Shown in pieces: positions 44,801 to 56,663 of a stretch of DNA of 64,000 nt. The number at the start of each line of letters is the position of its first letter. Positions within the stretch are counted from its first letter, which is position 1. The translations under genes were made by a program, and so were the position numbers. A model generated the notes under the pieces. It did not search any database, was not told the origin of the DNA, and saw only the letters and a list, made by a program, of their open reading frames with translations. The DNA is from Lytechinus pictus (taxonomy: Eukaryota; Echinodermata; Echinoidea; Temnopleuroida; Toxopneustidae): contig NC_087252.1 of NCBI RefSeq assembly GCF_037042905.1, positions 2,301,501-2,365,500 on the forward strand. The letters are read 5' to 3'.

Positions 44801-45719
44801 GATCGTTATATTAAATGACTTGTTTGGGCGTTTTATTACACAGTTACCATGGCTACAGTGCTTCTCAGCCTATCAAAATCGAGATAAGTTGCCAAATCTG
44901 ACCAAATGTCAGACGAAAATGTTGATGAAACGCACCCCTGATGAGAAAGCAAAATACTGCAAAAGGCTTCAAAACGACCAAATTGATCAACCAAATCAAG
45001 TATCCTTCCCTGCATGTGCTCTAAAAAAATATTGTGTAATAATGCGCCATGAGGGTAATTATGTTTCCAACCAACATTGGGCATTTTTATTTATCGATTG
45101 TGATGAAAATTTTGCCCATTCTAAAGCAATTGCTGCCTATTCTTTAACCTTACTGGACAATATGCTTCCCCATTGGGTAAAATACCGCCCCAAATTCGCT
45201 GGACACAATATTTTTACAGTGTGCGGTAATAATTTTCTTGGTTTTTGTATTTCGGTGGCGTTATATTCAGATAAAGCAGTGCAGGAAGTTGGGAAATACA
45301 ATATGTGTATACAGATTTCGGGGAGAAACAATGCATCTTGCTGTTAGCTGTGTTTTACAATGGGGGGAAAAAACACTTAATGATCAAGACTGCATACGAA
45401 AAATGTCTCCCTCTTGCGACAAATAAGCATGCAATCGATCTCATTCTTACAGGCGTTTCTGAAGAAAAAAAAAGTTCGGTATCCATGTGTATGATTCACT
45501 TGAAATTTGAATATGAATATTTTGTTTCATGCATGTATCTTGTTTTAATTTGTTTACATTCTGTTTGTTTTGTTTATAGTTTAGCCAGGTCTTCTCCGAA
45601 AGGTAATCTGCTTAGTCACGGTCTTCCCTTCTTGGGCTGGTAACAGGATGATGATGCGACCATCGGATGACCAACACTGTACATCTGTTCTGTGTTCTGT
45701 TTTCTTCAACTGTTTTTTT

Positions 45720-45855
45720 TTTCTTCAACAATGGTGGTACTCGATCCCTTCAGAAGTTTTCCTTTTTTGTAGAGCTTCGTTCCTTTTCCTTTACGAAGTT
45801 AATGTTACGATTGGGCTTGGTGGCAATGGATTATTCGTTGACTTGGACCCTGATC
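45720..45855. repeat. Dispersed repeat, short form (inverted mate at 48.67-49.0 kb)
   Basis: TTCAACAATGGTGGTACTCG ... GTTACGATTGGGCTTGGTGG ... GACTTGGACCCTG matches the complement of 48669-49003, but lacks 209 bp lying between two ATTG words in the longer copy. Confidence 0.75.
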
Positions 45856-46187
45856 GATGTGGTATATCGATGTCTTTCATTATGTCAATCGGTACTCCTA
45901 GTTTAGACAGGCAAATGTCAGACACAACAGTATCGATATTTTCACCATTTATTTCATTTTCCCCTAGAATCCTAATACATACAGGAATATTGTGCTAAAA
46001 GGTTAACCGTTCGATAAAGCATTACGATTTTGGATTTTCGCGATGTGCTGATGTTTTGTTTAGATGCTAAATCTCTCTATTCTTGGAATCTATTTATATT
46101 GCAGATTGTAGAAGAAGCTCTGCATTTTCTCCAAGCGCCCAATTATATTTTTTATCAACAGCTCTACTGACAGCGGAATCAAGAATC

Positions 46188-46781
46188 TTAAAAGAGAATG
46201 AAACTCTCGGAGCAAGTTAGCTTTTGTGAAAGCAGAAAAATCAAAGAATAAGATCAACAAAAGTTTGAGTAAAATAGGACTAGCAATAGAAGGGTTATGA
46301 GCATTTGAATGTCGAGATCACTAATGCTATGGAGATCCTCCCATTGGCAATGCGACCAAGATCTATGATGTCACAGATGAACAACTCTCCCCTTTTGGAC
46401 ACTGAAAATATACCCCAAAACATCTCTTTTTGCTCATTCTAATCATATGACACACTATTCATCAATGATATAATGTTGTGAAACCTCTGTACTTGTCCTC
46501 TCATATAAAGAGAACACCTCACCTTGTGATAGACTCTATAAAAGTGAGAATATAAGTGAAATAAGTACTAAAGTAATGAGGGAGTTGTACGTGTGTGACA
46601 TCACAGATCTTGGTCGCATTGCCAATGGGAAGATCTACATGGCATTAGTGATCTCAATATTCAAATGCTCATAACTTTCTTATTATTCATTCAATCTTCC
46701 TCAAACTTTCAACAATATGTTTCTTTGATTTTTCTCTTTGATATGGATTCAGCTGGTTTCAAGGGTTTCATTCTCCTTTAA
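46188..46781. mobile_element. TTAA-flanked foldback MITE, family A, second locus
   Basis: TTAA at 46188 and 46778. Same family as 43.08 kb: GAGAATGAAACTCTCGGAGC at the left, GGTTTCATTCTCC at the right, and the palindromic GAGCATTTGAATGTCGAGAT / ATCTCAATATTCAAATGCTC interior. Its right TTAA is also the left TTAA of the next element. Confidence 0.85.
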
Positions 46782-47515
46782 GGCCTTGTCCCACTCTGGC
46801 AGACAGACACAAAACGTATTCATTAAGAACACAGCGGACGAGTAAAATTTCGGGATGGCTCCATTCGTTTTCAACTGCTTCAGAAATGGACAAAATAATT
46901 AGCCCCAAAAAAATGCAAAAAACATAACAGAAAAGAGCGGACGTGGGTAATGATTATATTTTAAATGATTATGTCTTTTAAATGGATGTTCATCTGAAAC
47001 CTAGCGGATGAAAATGGATAGAAGTGGATGACAGCTACGAAGGGGTTACCGGGGGTTTTGAATACTTTATTTACGAGATATAATATACACGCTTACATCC
47101 TCTCGATTTCCGTGCAACTAATTATGTATAGACGTTCCAAGTACCTTATCTTTCCTCCCTCTTTCAGTTGTCAGCTGCAGTGGATGTGAGTTGTAAGGAT
47201 GCCCAGAGTATGCAGAGAGGATACAACGGACGTTTAACGCATAATAACGGACATGGAACGTTTGTCGGTCGTGCGTGTTACGGATTTACTTCGTACACGG
47301 CGGAAAGTTCATCCGTTCTAAAAGTTTTGTGCAGCTCAAAACCCTTTGCGCGGATGAAATCACAGTGGACGGATACTCGATGGATAGAGCGTATGAACCA
47401 CGTATGCAATGTGTACACGACGGACGCATTGCGTTTTCTAACGGATGGCACGATATTTTTCTATTCTGCATTCTCTTTGCATCCGTAACCGTAAGTGCAG
47501 TGTCCGGGCCTTTAA
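46778..47515. mobile_element. TTAA-flanked element, family B (AAGGCC ends)
   Basis: TTAA at 46778 and 47512; ends AAGGCCTTGTCCCACTCTGG and ...CAGTGTCCGGGCCTT are inverted. GGAC/CGGA words are scattered through the interior. Open frames of 106-120 codons in several frames here show no domain and are treated as chance. Confidence 0.75.
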
Positions 47516-48182
47516 GCAACTCTTCATCCCGTAGGAGTTCTTTAATTACTTGGCATGATACAGCTGCCGTTTGTCTCGTGTTCATCGAGCCTGAAGAGGG
47601 GGATGGTCCAGCCATTGTGAAGAATAACAAAGCCTAAGCTTAACAAGATGTTGGAATGCGGTTAAGTAGGCCTTTGCTCTCAACTAATATTGTTTAGAAC
47701 AAGAAATAGTGAATAATGGATATTACGAGCAGTATTCAAATTAAAATGTAGGAAAGTGCGATAAACTGGAAGTTTGTATAGACAACAAGAAGATTTCAGG
47801 GTCGCTGGAACATTACCGTATTATAAGCTTGGTACTCCCTTCACACACACAGAAGGTGTCAAATCAATATGATTTTCCCTGGCTTATACTCCAATGATAA
47901 ATTAAAATTGTTAAATTGTTTATTAAAGTCAATCTGATATAGGTGATACTCACAGTCTGTGTACTGTAAATCAAGTCCAAGACTCAGTCGAAAAAGAGGT
48001 AAACTTTCAACAAATTATTACCATTGAGGCTAATATTTATGATTATCAGTATAATTTATTTCATTTTTGTTCTATTTTATTTCATGTTTTTATTTATTTT
48101 ATTTCATTTAATTGATTTATTTTTTTTATTATTTTTTTCTTGGGGGGGGGGGGGGTTACTTCTATTAGGATTTGTTTATTAT

Positions 48183-49157
48183 AGTAAAGCGGATAAGCCG
48201 AACAATTGTGCAAATTATGACTAAAGCATGAAACTTTCACAAGTATTAGTATATGCCGTAAGATTAATTTTAAAGATGGGAGGTAAATTAATAAATGCCA
48301 TTTTCGGGCGTTGCCATGGCAACGTATTGATTACCCAAAATGACATACATTCCCATGTAAATGGTAAATAAACATGATAAAGATGACCAAAATTATAATT
48401 TTCAGGCTCCCAATTGAATACATATAAAATTTAGAAATATTCAAGATCACCAAGATAGTTCAAATTGGTCCGTTGCCATGGCAACGGCTTGTTTTTCCCC
48501 AGAAAAATAAAAATGTTGCCTCATTTGAACAAAAAATACAGAAAGTGTTCTGCAGGAGTTCTTTATAAAGATAAAAAAATTATGTTGCCTTGGTAATGCT
48601 TGAATTAAATCTAAAAAGAAACAATTTTGGAAAGAGCCCGTTGCCATGGCAACAGCTTATTTCCCTCAGGGTCCAAGTCAACGAATAATCCATTGCCACC
48701 AAGCCCAATCTCTCTCTCTTAGGTGATCCCTCCACTGTTTTGGAGATTCTCAGAAACGAATATATCAATTCCAGTCCGATAAGTTAGGGATTCAACATCA
48801 GGTTGGAGCGGTGGTCATGAATTTTATGTAGAAAAAAGAGAGATTTGAGGAGCAGACTATTATTTACTTCGGAAGGGAGACCAGGTTGATGGGTTAATAG
48901 GGTAGCACTCGTAGCAATCGTAACATTAACTTCGTAAAGGAAAAGGAACGAAATTCTGCAAAAAAGGAAAACTTCTGAAGGGATCGAGTACCACCATCGT
49001 TGAAAATCAAAACTGGTACTAAATGATCCGTTGCTATGGCAACAGGCCATTTGGAACATTGATATTTATCGAATTCAAGTATTACCAAGGCAACATCAAT
49101 GTTTATCATTCTAATTGGTTCATGCAGACCACTCACTGTAATATATTCCTCTAAATG
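48183..49157. mobile_element. Left part of the X-box foldback element (truncated by the duplication junction)
   Basis: Begins AGCGGATAAGC and carries GTTGCCATGGCAAC-type palindromes at 48310, 48472, 48640 and 49030. It stops at the tandem-duplication junction (49157/49158). The complete element is at 60904-62827. The dispersed repeat (48669-49003) is embedded in it. Confidence 0.8.
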
Positions 49158-49537
49158 AATTATAAACAATATATTGAAAAATTGCTTTCAAATAAAATAT
49201 AAATAATTGTACATACTATTTCTTTTTAAAAACCAAGATTTCTCCATCGTCGGTTTCATTTTCATCTAATAAATCATGTTTTTAAAAATGACATCCGAAA
49301 GGATACCATGCTTTTTTACCTCTCTTTTCCAACTGAATCTTTGGAAGAAGGTAATGCTAATACCGAGCATTAGATTAAAAAAAAGTTACCTGTTTTATAT
49401 TTTTCATCAAGTGAGTGTACTTATTTTAATCTAATGCATAAAATAAAATAAAACAGAGGCAATGCGCCTGCGAAGAGATATCTATTACCAAATCAAATAT
49501 TTTATAAAATACATTTTCGTTTTTTCTTTCACCATAG

Positions 49538-50262
49538 AAATGGCCGAGATCATGTACAAGAACGCAGCATATGTGACCATCATCCGGCATCCCTCCACCC
49601 AGTTTGAAAGTATGTATGCCTACTATGGATTCCAACGTAACTTCAATGTGACCTTGAAAGGGTTTGCGGACAAACCACAGACATATTATAGAAGAGAGAT
49701 AACTGATCCACACCACACCGCACTCAACCCGACGCTGTATGACCTAGGAATGCACAAACAGGAAATGGCCGATGAGGGCGGTATTCGGAATAAAATTGCT
49801 ACTTTGGAGGATGATTTCGATTTAGTCCTAGTTGCAGAGTATCTTTTGGAATCCTTAGTCCTCTTGAGAGAGTTAATGTGTTGGGATTTGAGCGATATGA
49901 CCTACTTCTCATCCAGAGTAAGAACGAAATCAGAAGAGGACAAGATGTCCGAGAGAACGTTTGAACAACTTTACAAATGGAATCATGGTGATGCCCTTCT
50001 TTATGAACATTTTAACCGAACGCTGTGGACAAAAATAAAGGTGTATGGTCAGAAAAGGATGGAAATCGATGTGATGAAGTTAGAAAAAATGATCAAAGCA
50101 CTAAAAGACAAATGTCTGGATGGGACCACATTTTTTAAAAAGGTCACTCACTATGTTCTAAGAGAAAGTATGAGGGACAATGTCCAGTGCATTAGAATGA
50201 TTAGACCTGCTTTTAAATATCTACAAACACTCAGAGAGAAGCAAGGAATACCGATTGGTTAA
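49538..50262 (+). CDS. Orphan duplicate of Gal3ST-like gene 2 exon 3
   Basis: Identical in protein to the exon at 36817-37541, with the same TTCACCATAG acceptor and stop, but no partner exons 1-2 lie upstream in copy 2. It could serve as an alternative terminal exon for gene 2 exon 2, or be silent. It encodes the 3'-phosphate-binding half only, without the PAPS 5' loop, so it cannot form an active enzyme alone. Confidence 0.88.
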
Positions 50263-51247
50263 AAGTTTGAAACTATATCGTTGCTTTACAAGAATGTTTG
50301 TTAGCCAGTTATCCATTTCTTTAACAGGGCTATAAATTCATGTTGTTTGTTAATTAATTTTGACCATTTTCTCTTTTATGATGGTTTACGTTTCTATTTA
50401 TTATTTTTTTTCACAAGGACCTTATGCATGTGACGTCATAATCTCAAAGCGCCCTCCTACAGAGGAAATGGGAATATGCGTGAATGTAGTTTTCAGAGAT
50501 GTGCCAGCTGCACATCACCAAGGCACGCAAGGCAACATCAGTGAAAATATCCTTTAAAATGGCGGCACGGTGATGCCGATGTATAAGGTCTATTCATAAT
50601 ACGCATATTCGCCCACACACACCCACCCACACACACGCACACACCAATATGTATTATGTATTATTGTGTCACGTTTGGGATAAGTCTTTACATGTGGTTG
50701 CTATGCGACCATTTGGAGCGTTTTGCTATTGTATTGTGTATTGATAATGACGCTCAATAAATATTGCAATAAATAAAAGCGTGAAAGGTAGCTGCAAACC
50801 TAAAACCTCTTACAAGTGTGACGTACAACATTTGGTAAATATACATTAAACAATCCATGAAAAATACAAGATCAACAACATTGAAGTCAAGGGATTAAAT
50901 ACATGTACTATGGTCTTGGTGTTAACAGCAATTCGTTAATTAATATTTTAAATTCCGACAGATCTGGGACAGATTTTATCTATAAAAAAAAACGATATTC
51001 CAAATATAAGCCCATCATAGCTTCATTAGAGTTAGAAGTACAAAATTTATGTACATATTGGTTATCGAACACCCTTGAAATAAGAGTAACCAATATGTCG
51101 AAGAAAACGGGATTGCTGTTATAATACATATATACACATTGAACTCTTCTGTAGTAAATCGAGGCTGCTCCGAATATCTATGAAGATTGTACATATATAT
51201 GAAGATTTGTGTATTTGCGTATTTGTGTTACATTCATTCATTATTCA

Positions 51248-54097
51248 TTAATAAAGGATGGGGTAAAACAGAAAAGAAAACGTTGGAGTGGTGCCCCATG
51301 CTATTAATATGATGAAACAAAACATCGGACTAGTAGGTGAAGACTCAGAGTAACTTGCGCACGGTATAGATGTCATTTCGAATTCATTTTGTGGGCTAGT
51401 TACACCTGAAGCAGGGGACCAGTTTTCACATAAGTCGTGTTCCATGTTGGACAACTTAACAAGCATCCTTCCACTGTAACTAGAAGGAGACATACAATGT
51501 ACTCTGTCGAAACCGGACCGCAAAAGCCAACTCTGAAGGTTTCTCAAATTGCAGTCCCAGGGGTTTGGATCAAGGTGGATCCTTTTGGACAGTAGAGGAA
51601 GCGCCGATGAATCCAAGTACACCAGGCGATTCCCACCAAGCCGGATCGTCAGGCTACTGCGAATGATGAAAGATGATTGTGCTATGAAGTTTATCTGGTT
51701 GTCCTGAAGATTGATTTCATCAGCAACATAACATGAAGTGAATGCATGCCGTGGCACGATGTCAATAGAATTATCCTGCAGATCAATAATCTGTATCCGT
51801 GGCAATTTTCCAAAAGGGTTTCCGGAAAGTGTGGAGATTCGGTTATGGCTTAGGTCAAGATTCCTAAGTAAAGGGGCGTCAATGATAGGCAGGATGTCTA
51901 GTGCATTGCAGCAAAGTTGAAGCGAGAATCCGAGGGATTTGAATTTAAAATGCCAAGACACACCAGGCTGCTGTTGAAACATTGTCACATTGTTCATTTC
52001 AACAGCCCAAGATACATTGCTGCAGTTTTGTATTTGTATATACTCCCTTCCTATCGCAGTTTGCGAGAGTGAGATTGTTTCGAGACTACCTATAATTCTC
52101 GAGGAAAGATATTTCAAGGGGTTTCCTTCAAGGTTTACTTTCACTAACCGCTTGCAGTTCTGAAAAGCATTCTCGTCTATAGAAACGATCATATTCCACC
52201 CAGCGTCTACCTCTCTTAACTCACACTCTGTCTGACAAAACGTGACGTCACTTCCGCAATTTGAATTTCCATGAAAATGCATGATGGAATTGTGGGAACA
52301 TCTGAACACGTGGGTTCTTGTAGGAAGAGATATATTACGCAGTCGGTTATAGTTGACTAAAAACTGATCCAATTTAATCCCAATCAAGTCTGGAGAAGCA
52401 ATGTTTGTTAATAGATTATGACTGAGGTCCAGTTTAATCAAACGCCGAACAGAACTGATGTTTAACTGATCCATAGATAGCAGTTGGTTGTTCTGTAAAA
52501 CGATTTTAGCTACATTATGAATCCTAATTGCTTCATCTGCTCGAAGTCCTATTACATTCGAACTGATGTTGAAAAACAAAGGATTATCTCGAAAATCTGT
52601 GTGTATAAACTCCACTATTTCAATTTCGTTGACCTGTAGCTCAAGACGTCGTAGTTTGTACCAGAAAGTGACGTCAGGGATTTTTGTGAGTTTCTTGTGA
52701 TGCAGTTTGAGGATAGAGAGATTTGGACAACCGACAAAGGCGCCAGGTACAATGAATGCTACTTGATTATCAGATATATCAAGGATCGTGAGATAATCCA
52801 ACTTGATTACCTCATCAACAGTACTGATGCGATTTCCAGACATGTAAAATACAGCTAACTCTTTATTTTCATTTATTGCGGTCCAGTTGACAGTAAAGAT
52901 ATTGTTATCGGATAGGCTTAGGTAATATAGACTTGAAATGTTCTTAAGAAACCTTGCGTTATCGATCTCATTTTCGTCTAGGTATAACTTCCTAACAGAA
53001 CCGCACCAATTGTCACTCATGTTCCCTTGAAGAACGAATTATGTGATACTGTTGTTTCGAAAGTCTATGACCCTAAGCTTTGGATACAAATAGGGGCTAA
53101 AGGTTATGACTCCAATCAGTTCAGAGTGTTTGACAGTAAGGCTCCTCAATTTGGGAAGTGCTGGGAGGTCACTAATGCTGCTTACCAAAGACTTTGAAAT
53201 GACTATAACCTCAATGAAGTGCACATCCATGAAGCCTATAATATCCTGTAAATGGCTAATTCCCATACCACTTATGTATAGATGATTTATTCTGCTGGAA
53301 GAGTTTTGGTTGATATGTGTCCCTTTCTCCAGATGTATCTGCAGTAGTGTGGTGCCCTGAGGCCAGTGTGAAATCTGCACAACGTGTATTGGGTTACCTG
53401 ATAGAAAAAGTTTCTGAAGCTTTGTTAAGTTCCGAAGATCAGGAAGGGTCCTGATACCATTGTCACGGAAGTCAATTAAAGTGATCAGATGAACCGACTG
53501 TATTTGGTGAATGTCAAAAACCCGAATATTTGATGATACGGCAGTAATGATGTTAACCGGAAGTGACAGGTTCAGGAATCCTACTATGAAGTTGTTTGAA
53601 AGGTTTATCAGGGATTCACGGTCGCCGGCAAAGCCAAATGTCTGTTGACTGTGGCAGTTCACCCTCTGAATAAAATTGAATGCAAGGTTGATGATGAGGA
53701 TTGGGGGAATAGTGGAAATATCGATCAGACAATTCTCATCAACGTGGAGAGTCGACAGTTTAGGAAGTCTATCGAAAGCTTGAGGCTGGATAGCCGAGAT
53801 GAAATTCGCTGTTAGGCGCAGGACAGCAAGGGCTGGTAATGGAAAGAAATCACCATCTTGTATATTGGTGATCAGGTTACGAGACAGGATGAGATTTTCT
53901 GTTGTCAAAGGAATACCTGCAGGAACAATCCTGAGATAACGGTTGCTGCATTCGACTTTGGTTTGCCCGACACAGCTACAGGTCTCCAGGCACAAAGAGT
54001 GGTTTAGCCAAGCCGACGAAGATGCAGTTGAAACAAGAAGGCACGCCAGAATTGCCACGTGATAGCCTTCATATATGCAGAAGTGCCAAGGTTCCAT
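51248..54097 (-). pseudogene. LRR protein gene with in-frame stop (copy 2)
   Basis: Same two-part frame as copy 1: 352 codons from ATG at 54097, TAA at 53041-53039, then 590 codons from ATG at 53020 to 51248. Signal peptide, LRRNT, LRRs, LRRCT and hydrophobic tail are unchanged. The shared stop shows the lesion predates the duplication, or that both copies come from the same locus in different haplotypes. Confidence 0.85.
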
Positions 54098-55048
54098 TGC
54101 AAACTCAGTTCAAACATTCAAATTATAGAGTCACAAAATAGCTCGTAATTTCATTATCAAAATGATATCGAAATGTGCTTGCATAATTTGTTTCCACTCA
54201 CTTTATATCTAGTTTCAGCTCGGTACGTCAAAGTCATAACCTGATCCATATTGTGTGTGTGTGTGTGTTTTATGGTTGAACACTATTGGGCGAAGCTAGC
54301 ATAGTACATCTGATTTGTAGCTTATACACGGAATATCCACCGATGGAATATTAAATGAATAAACTGTCAAAATGACAAGAAATGTAATTACCTTCTCCTA
54401 AAAAAAAATCGGGAGAGATAATACAAATATTTTGTAGTCTGATTTTGTTGATTGCTTTCTTTATACCAATCAATTATGACTCTTTACTTGGATGTTGAAA
54501 CATAAAAGCAATTTGCTTATGTGCCTTATCTTTGGTAAGGTCTATACTTCAGAGGATGGTTGTGCCATTGTTTTCATGATTTGAACTGAATTAGACTAGT
54601 TGCACTTACAACTGACTCAGGCACTTTAAAAGCACTTTGATAAATTTATGCTCGTTTACTCTATTACAAGACAAGAGAAATAGGAAATATCATAATCATC
54701 ATTATCTATGCTAATATAGAGATAATCAATGTTCTTATAATGAATGTTTATATCATTATTATTATCTTTATCATGACTTATTCTTTTCTTATGACTGTCA
54801 TCACTTTTTCATCATATTGAAATATTATCCCAATATGTTTTTCAAAGAGGTGGAGCTTCTAATCTGTTCTAAATCATGACGAGGTTTGGTACCATTTTCA
54901 ACATGATTTTCTTCCTTTTCATAATATCACATTTGATTAACAAAAACGATTCATGCAGAATTTGGAGATAATCTGATGGTGTTTTCTTCATTTCAATAGA
55001 CAGTCCATGTCGATTTGTAACTTCTTGTATTTAGCATGGTCGTAGGGG

Positions 55049-55321
55049 CCACTGGCGGATCCGGGGGGCACAGCCGGCCCGTGCCCCCCCCCCCTCCCCT
55101 TGAGAAGCAAAATTAAAATTTATAATGTAAAAATACCGTTAAAACTGAGGAGTGCCCCCCTTTTGAAAATGAAGACCTTTTTTCCCATGTCATTTTATTC
55201 GGGGACGAAATATCCTTAAATTTTGGTTAAAAACCTTCCTTTTTTTGGTTTAAGGGGGGGGGGGGCTTGTCAAATTTTCCTAGGAAAAATGTGCCCAACT
55301 TTTGGAAAATCCTGGATCCAA
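55049..55321. repeat. C-rich dispersed repeat, copy 2
   Basis: Counterpart of 42328-42600, with one extra base in GAAGACC and altered homopolymers. Confidence 0.6.
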
Positions 55322-55802
55322 CCATGGACCTATTTCAAATAGGAAAAGTAGTAGGTCCATGATCCAACCCTGATAGCGGCTTACCTTGTGTCGGTTGAAT
55401 ATGTAAAGCGGAATTTAATTTGATTACAACTGGAATGATTTTATCAAAAAATATAAGCCTCTACTGCGATGTCGCTCTTTTCTGTGCAGCCCCAATTAAC
55501 ATTTTGATGAGACTTGTCAGGGATATACCATTTTTCACTTGGTCGGAGACAGGTCTAATCCTCGTGGATATGAGCTTACTCTAAATCTTTCCCCAGGTCA
55601 GTCAAAAGAACGCAGTGACCCTTTTTGGCAGAAAATAGCCTCTTTTAACCCTTTTAAACGCATAATTTGTCAATGAATTTCATTAAACATTATCCTGAAG
55701 GAAATCAACTTTGCCAAGAATTCTGAGTGAAAACCACTGGCTAAGCTGCTAACTCATTCACGATTCCTTTCATTTATGACAGAAAGTGATGACAATAACA
55801 AC

Positions 55803-56396
55803 TTAAAAAGGAAAATGAAACCTTTGGATCAAGATAGCTTGTGGGAAAACAGAAAACAGAAAAAATCAAATCAACGAAAGTTTGAAAAAAAATCTAACAA
55901 ATAATGATAAAGTTATGAGCATTTGAATACTGCGATTACTAATGCTATGAAGATCATCCAATTGGCAATGCGACAAAGATGTGTGATGTCACTTGTTAAC
56001 AACTTTCCCAGTACTTTTGTATATATTTCACTTAAACTGCCTCTTTTATCACATCTATCAGTAGATCATGCATTCTTTCTATAGGAGGGCATGTAATACA
56101 ATTTTCGAAGAAAACATTATGGATAAAGAGTTTGTATCACCATGAGAAAGAACTAAAAGATACATTTTGTGGGTATTTTATAGTCCATTAAAGAGAAAGT
56201 TGTTCACATGTGACATCATACATCATTGTCGCATTGCCATTGGGAGGATCTCTATAGCATTAGTGATCGCAATATTCAAATGCTCATAACTTTCTGATTA
56301 TTTGTCTGATTTTTCTCAAATTTTCTTTGTTCTTATTCTTTGATCTTTCTCTTTCAAAACAAGTCCACATGTTCCAAGGGTTTCATTCCCCTTTAA
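55803..56396. mobile_element. TTAA-flanked foldback MITE, family A, copy in duplication 2
   Basis: Counterpart of 43081-43674; TTAA at 55803 and 56393. Confidence 0.85.
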
Positions 56397-56444
56397 TGAT
56401 TGGCTAATTATTCATCACGATATCTACATCGTCATGATAAAGGA

Positions 56445-56663
56445 TACACTCTAAGAACACTGAGTAAAATGTTTTACCCAATTTTGGGCAGAAAGGGAAC
56501 TTGCTGATGCATGTTTGCTGGGCTTTTTTTTAAAACCCCATTTTGTGCTATTTCAACGCAACTTTGCGTAAAATTCACAAAACATTTGGTATCCGTTTAT
56601 CCAACCAACATGTATGTTCCCATTTTTGCCAATATTGCATGGGTAAACCTTTTTTAGAGTGTA
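56445..56663. mobile_element. TA-flanked MITE, copy in duplication 2
   Basis: Counterpart of 43723-43941, with the same TA-CACTCTAA and TTAGAGTG-TA ends. Confidence 0.75.

Larger units (their letters stand above)
36437..49157. repeat. 12.7-kb direct tandem duplication, copy 1
   Basis: Starts at AATTATAAACAATATATTG (36437) and ends where the same sequence starts again at 49158; unit 12,721 bp. It contains Gal3ST exon 3, the LRR gene and several MITEs. Copy 2 differs mainly in homopolymer lengths and very few substitutions (for example TCATATAAAGAG against TCATAAAAAGAG). AATT is shared at both breakpoints. Confidence 0.93.

Noticed and set aside
44727-45347. 206-codon frame (and its 207-codon mate at 57442) as a gene
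   Set aside because: It starts inside a C-rich repeat, its length depends on homopolymers, and I recognise no domain; the antisense strand is equally open.
45833-45840. Lost intron in the short copy of the 45.7/48.7-kb repeat
   Set aside because: The missing 209 bp has no GT-AG edges and is bounded by ATTG repeats, which fits a deletion.
47168-47637. Overlapping 106-, 120- and 114-codon frames near 47.3 kb
   Set aside because: They lie largely in a TTAA-flanked element, on both strands and in several frames, with no protein signature.
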